Of a stretch of DNA of 64,000 bases, positions 56,454-64,000 are shown one piece after another. Both the position numbers and the translations under genes were made by a program. The notes below the pieces were generated by a model. That model was not told the DNA's origin, did not search any database, and saw nothing but the letters and a program-made list of their open reading frames with translations. The stretch lies in contig MGMF01000025.1 of the NCBI GenBank assembly GCA_001796335.1, forward strand, positions 62,001-126,000. Reading direction: 5' to 3'. Numbering within the stretch: position 1 is the stretch's first letter; each line of letters starts with the position of its first letter. This stretch comes from Chloroflexi bacterium GWB2_49_20. GTDB lineage: Bacteria; Chloroflexota; Anaerolineae; Anaerolineales; Villigracilaceae.

Positions 56454-59400
56454 ATGTCAGATGTATTTATTTCCTATTCCCGCAAAGATATCGCCTTCGC
56501 CAGGCTCCTTCAAGAATCACTCCAACACAATCAAATTGATATCTGGATTGACTGGGAGCGCATCCCGGTCGGGGAGCGCTGGTGGGATGAAATTTGTCAG
56601 GCGATTGAAAACGCGAATGCGTTCATGTTCATCATTAGTAAGAATTCGATGGGCTCACCCGTCTGCAGGGATGAGATCAACCATGCGTTAAAGAACAACA
56701 AGCGCATTATCCCGATCATCGTTGATGATCTGAAACCAGAGGCGATCAAAGATTTCGCACCGGACTTGCCGCAATTCAACTGGATCATATTTGAGAGGAA
56801 TCAACTCTTTCGGATCGAGGAAAACCCGGAGGTACGGTCAGATAAACCAGAGGACAGCCAGGTGGCCCTGCCCAAGCTGCCGCAGTACGAAGAAGCCTTG
56901 GAAAAACTGAGCAAGGCCATCCACACAGACTGGGATTGGGTCAAATATCATACTCGTTTGCAGGTGGATGCCCTGCGCTGGGAGAACAACCAGCGCAATA
57001 CCAGCTACCTGATCCGTGGGGCGGCGCTGGAAGAAGCTGAACAAAAAATGTTACAGGCAGGTGGGAAGGATCCCACCCCGACTGCACTGCATACCGAATA
57101 CGTCCTTGCCAGCCGGCAGGCAACCACCCGGCGCCAGCGCACGACGTTGGGATCAGTTCTCGCCGGATTGGTAATGGCTATTTTCCTGGGAACCCTGGCC
57201 TGGTCTCAACGCAATCAGGCCGTGTACCAGGGCAACTTGCGTGCCACCGCCCAGGCCAATGCAGTTGCCGAATCTAACATCCGGGCCACGGCCGAAGCCA
57301 ACGCAGTGGAGCAGCGCGACATTGCCGTGGTGCGCCAACTGGCTGCCCAGGCGCGTAGTATGACCACAGGACACCTGGATGAGGCGCTGTTGCTTGCAGT
57401 TGAAGCGGACCGGCGCCTGGATTTGAGCGATGCCCGCAGCAGCCTGCTATATACGGTCAGCAGCCAACCGGTACTGACGCGCTACCTTCCGCAGCGTGGT
57501 TGGGGTTGGGGTGGCCTGGCCTACAGCCCGGATGGGAGGCTGCTGGCAATCGGAACGGTAGACAGCAACGTTTTGCTTTTGGATGCCTGGAGTGGGGAAC
57601 CCGTAACTGCACCTTTGACCGGTCTAAGCAGCGAAGTGTTGAGCCTGGCCTTCAGTCCGGATGGGCATTCTCTGCTGGCGGGGGATAATTCTGGGCTGAT
57701 CCTGCGCTGGGATATTTCAAATCCGGCCAGTCCCGTAAAGGTGGATGTGTTCCCCGTCGGAATAAACACCGATCCAGCGATGATCACAATGGCTTCAGGT
57801 TTGAGGCCGATGCAGGCGGGTTATTTCCCTCCCAGCATTTATATTTGGAATGTGCCTGCTTCCCAGCAGGTCAACATCTGTTACTGCGGCGTTTCCAGCC
57901 TGGCATTCACCCCGGATGGTCGTACGCTGGCTGCAGGATTAGGCAGCGGAGTAGTCACCCTGCTGGACCTCGCAAGTGGCAGGGAATTACAGACCCTGTC
58001 TGCTTATCGTCCAATCAGTGACTCGTTTGACGCACTTATGGTTCTTGACCTTGCCTTCAGTCCGGATGGGAACAAGCTGGCCTTAAGCACTGCCTATGGA
58101 TCTATTCGCATTTGGGATCTTATTAAAGGGGATGCCAGGGCTCTTCCACGCGCTAAGTTGACCCCCGAACTATCCCGGTTGGCACTAAGCCCGGATGGTA
58201 AAACCCTGGCTTATATCATTGACAATAACCGTGCGGTGTACTTATGGGAAATGGATAGCCAGGAGGGCCAGAAATATCCTCTCCAATCCGGAGAAAAGAT
58301 CATCAGCCTGGCATTCAATCCCGATGGTCACAGCCTGGCGCTGGGGCTGGCCGATAATACCATCCAACTTTGGGATATGCAGAGTCACCAGTCCCTCGGT
58401 GTCCCGCTCAACGGCCACCGGGGAGAAGTCATTAATCTGGTTTTCAACCCGGATGGACACCGACTGGCCTCACTGGACTGGGAGCATACCTCCCTCTTGT
58501 GGGATTTGCACGCCGATGAGCGTTTGCTGACAACGACTGATAATAACTCTGATTGGGTGACCGGTATCTCGCTCAGCACAGATGGACGTTATCTGGCGGC
58601 TCTGGAATATGGGGGGGCCAGCCTGAATATCTGGGATCTGCAGTCCAGCCCTCCGCTAAGGCGGACGCTGAAAGAGGCGGAATTGGGCATCTCTTTTACC
58701 AGTTCCGATCCTTATTTTCTGGCAGATAGTCACACGCTTGTTCTTTATGGGTTTGGAAGCGACTCGGTGGATGAACTTATCCTTTTCTGGGATCTGGATC
58801 GAAGGCAGCCAGTACTGAAAATTCCCTCTGCTCGCGCACCGCTCGCTGTCAGCCCGGATGGGCGTTGGTTGGCGGGGGTAAACCTCACCAACGGAGGCCA
58901 GGTGAGAAATTTGGCTGTGTGGGATTCTCACACAGGAACGCTGATGCATGAATTGGAAATCAATGATACAGGAAATGAGATTACTTCGCTGGCCTTTACC
59001 CCGGACGGCAGCCTGCTGGCAGCAGGTTTTTATAGCGGAGCGCTGCGCCTTTGGCATGTGGACGATGGCCAGCCGGCCAGCCCCATACTGACAGGACACC
59101 TTGATCAGGTGACCGGGCTGGCTTTCAGCCCGGATGGAAAAATCCTGGCCTCCAGCAGCGCTGATAAAACCATCCGACTATGGAATGTTGCCCAACCTAC
59201 ATCATCGTCTATTGAGCTTGCCGGGCACACCTCATGGGTGACGGATGTCACCTTCAGCCCGGATGGCCGAACCCTGGCCACCAGCAGCCTGGATGGAAGC
59301 ATCCGCCTGTGGGATGCCCAGAGCTATTTGAGCATCGGCCAGCTTACCAGCCTGCAGTTTGACCAATTGTTCAACCTGGTTTTTTCACCGGATGGCAGCC

Positions 59401-60164
59401 GCCTGCTTGCAGGTGGGGGTAAGCAATTGGATACTTTGGAAAACCGCGGCATGCTGGTACTATGGGAGTTCGGATCGGCTAGTTGGGGTAGAGCGGCCTG
59501 CTCGATCACTCAACGCAATTTCAGCTTAAGCGAGTGGCACAGCTACTTCGGCATGGAAGCTTATCGTAAAACATGTGAAGCTCTCCCGCTGCATCCCTCA
59601 GTGGTCGAAGAATTTTTGAAGAGCGAACAATCTGAACTTGTGGCAGGCGGGTTGCAGGCAGCCCTGGACGACTTTGTCAGAACACTGCCTCTCGACCCAG
59701 CCCTGACCATCGAGTTGGAGGCTGGTCTCAAGACCTTCCCCCTGGAAGATTTGGCTCGTGATATAGCCCAGGGTGTGGATACCGGGGAGGTGGACCCGGC
59801 TGTGGAAATGTACCAGGCTTTACACACTTTGGGGATGCGTGAGGGTGTGTCAGCGCAAACCTGGAATAAAGTTTGCTGGTTTGGCAGCCTGTGGGGGCAG
59901 GCGCAAAAAGTGCTGGATATTTGCGAATTGGCCGTGGCAGAGGACCCGTCCAACGGAGCGATCCGGGATAGTCGCGGCCTGGCCCTGGCGCTTACGGGCA
60001 AGACCAATGAAGCCATTGAGGACTTCCAAGTTTTTGTTGATTGGTCAAAGCAAAACGGAAATTATGAAACGGACGGTCGCCAGCGAGAAAAATGGATCGC
60101 CGAGTTAAGGCGTGGCCAAAATCCATTTAATGAGCAATTATTGCAATCACTCCGTAATCCATAG
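56454..60164 (+). CDS. TIR-TM-WD40-TPR large protein
   Basis: A 1236-aa protein. TIR at 1-130 (MSDVFISYSRKDIAFA, WIDWERIPVGERWWDE, E74 in VCRDEINHAL). A helical segment at 150-225 has DWDWVKYHTRLQVDALRWE, the element that often follows NTPase domains in STAND proteins, but no P-loop NTPase is present. A membrane helix at about 230-250 (LGSVLAGLVMAIFLGTLAWS) and an Ala-rich coiled coil (RATAQANAVAES repeated) follow. Then come about 14 WD40-like blades (FSPDGHSLLAG, LWDLQS), likely two propellers. TPR-like helices close the protein (PSNGAIRDSRGLALALTGKT). Expected role is ligand-triggered NADase/signalling; this is inferred from the domains. It is monocistronic. Confidence 0.87.
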   Translation: MSDVFISYSRKDIAFARLLQESLQHNQIDIWIDWERIPVGERWWDEICQAIENANAFMFIISKNSMGSPVCRDEINHALKNNKRIIPIIVDDLKPEAIKDFAPDLPQFNWIIFERNQLFRIEENPEVRSDKPEDSQVALPKLPQYEEALEKLSKAIHTDWDWVKYHTRLQVDALRWENNQRNTSYLIRGAALEEAEQKMLQAGGKDPTPTALHTEYVLASRQATTRRQRTTLGSVLAGLVMAIFLGTLAWSQRNQAVYQGNLRATAQANAVAESNIRATAEANAVEQRDIAVVRQLAAQARSMTTGHLDEALLLAVEADRRLDLSDARSSLLYTVSSQPVLTRYLPQRGWGWGGLAYSPDGRLLAIGTVDSNVLLLDAWSGEPVTAPLTGLSSEVLSLAFSPDGHSLLAGDNSGLILRWDISNPASPVKVDVFPVGINTDPAMITMASGLRPMQAGYFPPSIYIWNVPASQQVNICYCGVSSLAFTPDGRTLAAGLGSGVVTLLDLASGRELQTLSAYRPISDSFDALMVLDLAFSPDGNKLALSTAYGSIRIWDLIKGDARALPRAKLTPELSRLALSPDGKTLAYIIDNNRAVYLWEMDSQEGQKYPLQSGEKIISLAFNPDGHSLALGLADNTIQLWDMQSHQSLGVPLNGHRGEVINLVFNPDGHRLASLDWEHTSLLWDLHADERLLTTTDNNSDWVTGISLSTDGRYLAALEYGGASLNIWDLQSSPPLRRTLKEAELGISFTSSDPYFLADSHTLVLYGFGSDSVDELILFWDLDRRQPVLKIPSARAPLAVSPDGRWLAGVNLTNGGQVRNLAVWDSHTGTLMHELEINDTGNEITSLAFTPDGSLLAAGFYSGALRLWHVDDGQPASPILTGHLDQVTGLAFSPDGKILASSSADKTIRLWNVAQPTSSSIELAGHTSWVTDVTFSPDGRTLATSSLDGSIRLWDAQSYLSIGQLTSLQFDQLFNLVFSPDGSRLLAGGGKQLDTLENRGMLVLWEFGSASWGRAACSITQRNFSLSEWHSYFGMEAYRKTCEALPLHPSVVEEFLKSEQSELVAGGLQAALDDFVRTLPLDPALTIELEAGLKTFPLEDLARDIAQGVDTGEVDPAVEMYQALHTLGMREGVSAQTWNKVCWFGSLWGQAQKVLDICELAVAEDPSNGAIRDSRGLALALTGKTNEAIEDFQVFVDWSKQNGNYETDGRQREKWIAELRRGQNPFNEQLLQSLRNP

Positions 60165-60268
60165 CACTGTCTCTTGCCACAACCTGACCCAGGTGAATGG
60201 CAGTAGTAAATATATCCGGGAAAAGCTTATCACAAAACCTGCATACCACTGCTTGTCCGCAGCCCACC

Positions 60269-62659
60269 TCACCCCACCATCTTGACCACGGTCACACCCG
60301 CGCCGCCTTCCTTCTCCTGGCCTTCGTCAAATGAAGCAATGTGCGGATGTCCCTGCAGGGTGCGGCGCACCTCGCTGCGCAGTTTGCCCGTGCCTTTGCC
60401 GTGGATGATGCGCACAAAGGGCATGCCGGCCAAAAAGGCGCGGTCGAGATAATCCTCCAACAGTGCCAGGGCTTCTTCGGAGCGCTGGCCGCGCAGATCC
60501 AATTCCATGCCTGGAGAAGGCGCCAGCCCGACCGAGTGCACCGGCCCGCGCCCAGGCATGGGGTTTGGTACTGGTATGTCAGCCTCCGGTGCATCCTGCC
60601 CTTTGCGCTGGATCTCATTCAGCCGGGCGCGTATGCGCAGGCTGCCGATCTGGACTTCCACGTCTTCTGCACCCATGCTGGTGATAATGCCCTCTTTTTT
60701 TAGAGAGCTTAGAATTACTTTTTCTCCCAGCCTGAGTTCGTCTTTGGGCACGGGTTTTCTCTTTATATGCGCTTTGGCAGGTTTCTGGATCTTTTCTTCC
60801 AGAATTTCCACCTGTTCCTGGATGTCCTCAAGCACATCCAGCGGCTGGTGGGCATTTTTCAAATCCTGGCGCAGGTTTTTTAGCTGTTCCTGCAGGATGG
60901 CAACTTCCAGTTCCCCTTCGGCACGCGCCTTATCTATGGCCGCCTGACGTTCTTCCTCGATCTTCTCCAGCCGTTCGGTCAGCTCGCGGCGCAGACGGTG
61001 GACATCCGCACGCGCATTCTCAGCCTTCTGGCGTTCCTTGCGGGCCAGCTTGCGCTCGCGGTGGATGGCATCCAGCAGGTCATCGGTGCGCAATTCGGAC
61101 GGATCAATCTCGCTTTTGGCCGCGGTGATGATCTCCACCGGCAGCCCGAGCCGCTCGGCAATTGCCAGCGCATTCGAACGCCCCGGCAGCCCGATGGTCA
61201 AATGATAGGTCGGGCGCAGGCTGTGCAGGTCAAATTCCAGCGAGGCATTCACCACTCCGGGCGTGGTATGTGCAAAGGTCTTCAGTTCAGGGTAGTGAGT
61301 GGCCACAAAGGTGGTCACATCCCGCTCCAGCAGGTAACTGAGAATGGCACGCGCCAGAGCGGCGCCTTCCTGCGGATCGGTACCTGCGCCGAGTTCATCG
61401 ATGATGACCAGCGACTGGCGGTCGACCTTTTTAAGGATGCGTACAATGTTGGTGATATGCCCGGAAAAAGTGGACAGCGATTGCTCTATGGATTGTTCAT
61501 CGCCAATATCCGCCCAGACAGACTTGAACAAAACCAGTTCCGAACCGGATTGGGTTGGGATGTGCAGACCGGATTGAGCCATTAACACCAGCAGCCCGAC
61601 TGTCTTGAGCGAGACAGTTTTGCCGCCCGTGTTGGGCCCGGTGATGATGACGGCAAAGGTGTGCGGGTCGAGAACCACGTCAATGGGTACCACACTGCGC
61701 GGGTCGAGCAGCGGGTGGCGCGCCTGCAGCAGACGAATGAGCGACTGGCGGCTGGCTTTTTCCGGGTCTGGTTCCAGCCGGTTCAGGATCGGTTCAGCCG
61801 CACCCAGTTCGTCGGCGTATTTCGCTTTGGCAAAGGCCAGGTCCAGTTCTGCCAGGGCATCGATCCCGGGGATGATCTCGCCGGCATGTTCCCCCACTTG
61901 TTGTGAGATCTCAGACAGCACGCGCTGAACTTCATCCCGCTCTGCCAGCTGCATCTCGCGGTATTTATTGTTAAGCTCCACCACCGGCAACGGTTCGACG
62001 AACAGCGTGGCTCCCGAACTGGACTGGTCATGGACAATGGACTGCACTTGTCCTTTAAACTCAGCCCGCAGCGGGATGACATAGCGGCCATCACGCTGGG
62101 TGATGAGCGCATCCTGCAGCATGGAGACGGTCTTGGGATCGGTGATGTATTTCTGCAGGCGCGACATCAGCCGTTCATGGGCAATACGGATCTCGCGCCG
62201 GATGACCCCCAGCTTGGGCGAGGCTGAGTCGAGCACCTCGCCGTTCTCGCCGATGGTGTGGGAGATGGCTTCCACCAGGCCAGCCGGGGCTGGCAGGTTG
62301 AGTGCCAGCTCAGACAGGTGCGGATAATCGACGGCCATTTTTTCCAGCGAACGGCGCAGGTTGCGGGTGGCAACCAGCGTGTTTTGAATGTCGAGTAGAT
62401 CTTTGGCTTCCAGGCGCCCACCGCGCGCCGCGTTGATGACTTGGGGACGCACATCATGTGCGCCACCGATGGTCAGATCATGGCCGGAGAGCAGCCTGCG
62501 CGCTTCGCTTGTGTCAGCCAGGCGCGCCTGTGCCAGTTCATAGCTGTCGGTTGGCGTAAGCTGGCGCGCAAGTTCGATCGAGGCGCTGAAATCACAGTGC
62601 TCAGCCAGGCGCTCGAGCACCTTGGAATATTCGAGAACGTGCAGGGTTTTGGTATCCAC
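60269..62659 (-). CDS. mutS2: Endonuclease MutS2
   Basis: A 796-aa MutS2 protein. The N-terminal helical part starts LEYSKVLERLAEHCDFS. The clamp/lever region has RDGRYVIPLRAEFKGQV. The ATPase has Walker A TGPNTGGKTVSLKT, STFSGHITN and Walker B LVIIDELGAGTDPQEG. A long coiled coil and the C-terminal Smr nuclease domain LDLRGQRSEEALALLEDYLD / IIHGKGTGKLR complete it. In bacteria MutS2 suppresses homologous recombination and rescues collided ribosomes. It starts at GTG 62659. Full length. Confidence 0.96.
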   Translation of the reverse strand: MDTKTLHVLEYSKVLERLAEHCDFSASIELARQLTPTDSYELAQARLADTSEARRLLSGHDLTIGGAHDVRPQVINAARGGRLEAKDLLDIQNTLVATRNLRRSLEKMAVDYPHLSELALNLPAPAGLVEAISHTIGENGEVLDSASPKLGVIRREIRIAHERLMSRLQKYITDPKTVSMLQDALITQRDGRYVIPLRAEFKGQVQSIVHDQSSSGATLFVEPLPVVELNNKYREMQLAERDEVQRVLSEISQQVGEHAGEIIPGIDALAELDLAFAKAKYADELGAAEPILNRLEPDPEKASRQSLIRLLQARHPLLDPRSVVPIDVVLDPHTFAVIITGPNTGGKTVSLKTVGLLVLMAQSGLHIPTQSGSELVLFKSVWADIGDEQSIEQSLSTFSGHITNIVRILKKVDRQSLVIIDELGAGTDPQEGAALARAILSYLLERDVTTFVATHYPELKTFAHTTPGVVNASLEFDLHSLRPTYHLTIGLPGRSNALAIAERLGLPVEIITAAKSEIDPSELRTDDLLDAIHRERKLARKERQKAENARADVHRLRRELTERLEKIEEERQAAIDKARAEGELEVAILQEQLKNLRQDLKNAHQPLDVLEDIQEQVEILEEKIQKPAKAHIKRKPVPKDELRLGEKVILSSLKKEGIITSMGAEDVEVQIGSLRIRARLNEIQRKGQDAPEADIPVPNPMPGRGPVHSVGLAPSPGMELDLRGQRSEEALALLEDYLDRAFLAGMPFVRIIHGKGTGKLRSEVRRTLQGHPHIASFDEGQEKEGGAGVTVVKMVG

Positions 62660-62849
62660 GGTTTAGGCTTTTGCAGAAACCTGCGTCAACATTTGAACCT
62701 TATTTCTTCCATTTGCGGATAATGTATGCTCTCAATAAGCAGGGGAAGACGATATGACTCCGCTTTCAGTTATCTGCAGCCTGGCTGATTCAATTACTGA
62801 GTTGGGTATTTCTAAATTCATGCAGTCCAGGAATAAATTTGAAAGTGAT

Positions 62850-63179
62850 CTACTTGGGCGGCAGGCTGAGAGTGTATTCCAAGCCCTGTTGCACCCAATC
62901 GGCTAAGTTTTTGTCGCTTGCAAAACCGGGCGCTGCGACCATCACCCAGCCGGTCATGGGACGGCCGGTCATATCAAACACGCGTGCGTGAGCTTTATCG
63001 AGAGCGGCCTGGTATTTCTCCGGGCCAACGCGCACGATCAGGCTGTCCTTGTGCACACCGCAGGCCATGTTACCGTTTACAAGAAAACCCACCCCTCCAA
63101 ACATTTTCTTTTCTTCCAGCCCGGATACATTGGCAAGCATCTCGCGCATGCGCAGGCTGAGGTTTTCATCGTAAGTCAT
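62850..63179 (-). CDS. TfoX N-terminal domain protein
   Basis: A 109-aa single-domain protein: KKMFGGVGFLVNGNMACGV, DSLIVRVGPEKYQAAL, and FDMTGRPMTGWVMV. TfoX/Sxy proteins induce competence in some gamma-proteobacteria; short TfoX-N-only proteins in other phyla have no shown role. It lies between mutS2 and the HicB-DinB gene on the same strand but with large gaps, so it is probably separate. Confidence 0.85.
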   Translation of the reverse strand: MTYDENLSLRMREMLANVSGLEEKKMFGGVGFLVNGNMACGVHKDSLIVRVGPEKYQAALDKAHARVFDMTGRPMTGWVMVAAPGFASDKNLADWVQQGLEYTLSLPPK

Positions 63180-63244
63180 TTTTTATCCAATATTTACCAT
63201 CTAAATAAAGAGGGAAAGTTCCCCTGATCCTTGAGTAGATACTC

Positions 63245-63940
63245 CTATATCAACTTCTGAATGTGCCTGATATGATCCAGCTCATGCCACATGGCACGGC
63301 GCAGCACCTTGCGGGGGCTCCAGAATTCACCGTCCAAACCCACCACCTGGGAAACACCGATCAGCCTGGGCAGGGCGCGGTTTAGCAGGTCACGGGACTG
63401 CTTCAAACGCGCCAGGGGATCTTTGACTACCTCAGCCTTTGGAATTGCCTGTCCAAGCCGCTCGAGATACCACCATTCGGCGCCGCCGATATGACCAAGA
63501 ATGCCGTTAATGCTCCATCGCTCGGCTGGATAGGTGGCATCCAGCTTCCCAGCGCTTAACCCCGAGATGGTTTTCAACAGGTCAACCCGGGACCAGGAGA
63601 GCATCTTGATGGCCTGCCCGACCTCCTCACGCCTGAGTGGTTTCCAATCATAGCGGAAAAAAGATTCCACGCTGTAGCCATCGCCTTCAATCTTGTCCAG
63701 GTTGTCGTCGATGAAATATACATCCCAGGTTTCCTCGGGATGGATTTCCACCTCTTCAAAATTAAGCCAGGTATTGGCCTCATGCTTCAGGATCCAGGTT
63801 GCATACACCTGTATGGCCTTTTCGAGATTGACACATGCGGAGCTGGCGTTGCCTCCATAAGCAAAACAGCCGGGATGCTCCAGAGCCCAGGCGATCGAGC
63901 GCCCGTCATTATTGTTTTCAATTCCAACTCGGAAGATCAT
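63245..63940 (-). CDS. HicB-like/DinB fusion protein
   Basis: A 231-aa protein. Residues 1-50 resemble a HicB partial RNase-H fold (VGIENNNDGRSIAWALEHPG, then FAYGGNASSACVNLEKAI). Residues about 100-231 are a DinB-like four-helix domain with the metal-site pattern: RWSINGILGHIGGAEWWYLE and the C-terminal MWHELDHIRHIQKLI (HxxxH). The combination suggests a regulatory or detoxifying metal enzyme; no HicA toxin gene is adjacent. AGGAGG lies before the ATG at 63940. The last 60 bases of the window show nothing further. Confidence 0.75.
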   Translation of the reverse strand: MIFRVGIENNNDGRSIAWALEHPGCFAYGGNASSACVNLEKAIQVYATWILKHEANTWLNFEEVEIHPEETWDVYFIDDNLDKIEGDGYSVESFFRYDWKPLRREEVGQAIKMLSWSRVDLLKTISGLSAGKLDATYPAERWSINGILGHIGGAEWWYLERLGQAIPKAEVVKDPLARLKQSRDLLNRALPRLIGVSQVVGLDGEFWSPRKVLRRAMWHELDHIRHIQKLI

Positions 63941-64000
63941 ATTTGGCCTCCTGGATAATTGTAATGTACTCCGCGGGTTTGCGAAAGATGCCTATCTCAA

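Overview
The window looks like a chromosomal segment of a Chloroflexota bacterium, most likely of the Anaerolineae. The evidence is family-level: a DnaD-like protein beside dnaB, a bifunctional-nuclease (BFN) gene, a dnaG-rpoD pair, surface proteins and lipoproteins with Thr/Pro-rich (TPTATPT-type) linkers, many TIR and WD40 proteins, and scattered short palindromic repeats. No rRNA, tRNA or CRISPR array was seen. Much of the segment carries genes on both strands, with small degenerate gene remnants between them.

Layout. 1-2643 (minus): replication genes (DnaD-like, dnaB) and a BFN gene. 2849-13380 (minus): the standout locus of five long genes. In transcription order these are a ribokinase-like/AAA/RyR protein, a two-helix membrane protein with an RCK (TrkA-N) domain, and three membrane-anchored TIR proteins. 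The outer parts of those three differ: CnaB/Fn3-like; TPR, then C-type lectin and beta-helix; and a seven-bladed WD40 propeller. 13740-19528 (plus): a D-aminoacylase gene broken by one amber codon, a G5/3D cell-wall protein, coaX and an FAD amine oxidase-like enzyme. 19529-24030: repeats and relics of a methylase/restriction-enzyme C-terminal tail around a membrane protein, a Dph6-like ATP pyrophosphatase and an FHA-GAF-GGDEF protein. 24038-30039 (minus): a potassium-type module with a KimA-like APC permease, an unknown 369-aa protein, a Usp-like membrane protein and a KdpE/short-KdpD pair.

30848-39336 (plus): two lipoproteins, a REP-associated transposase relic, dnaG-rpoD, a C45 acyltransferase-like hydrolase and a TIM-barrel protein. 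39337-43478: an FtsX/LolD-type ABC exporter bracketed by a 27-bp near-perfect inverted repeat. 43521-46440: an MFS transporter, a small membrane protein and a methyltransferase. 46647-51025: a NatAB-like ABC-2 exporter operon with a near-consensus promoter, a palindromic operator, a frameshifted membrane gene and a winged-helix regulator. 51170-52678: a nucleotidyltransferase-fold protein and a B3/4-domain protein. 52867-55644: an AT-rich, probably acquired island with an unknown membrane protein, a geranylgeranyl-reductase-like enzyme and a truncated squalene/phytoene synthase. 55645-60164: gene fragments, a DUF4062-type stub and a 1236-aa TIR/WD40/TPR protein. 60269-63940 (minus): mutS2, a TfoX-N protein and a HicB-DinB fusion.

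How the genes may work together. The 2849-13380 locus reads as a candidate signalling or immune system. TIR domains that keep the catalytic glutamate could make NAD-derived messengers when outer domains bind ligand. The RyR and RCK proteins could be nucleotide-responsive partners, and the RCK protein lacks the K+-channel filter motif. This is inference from domain content; no homology search was run.
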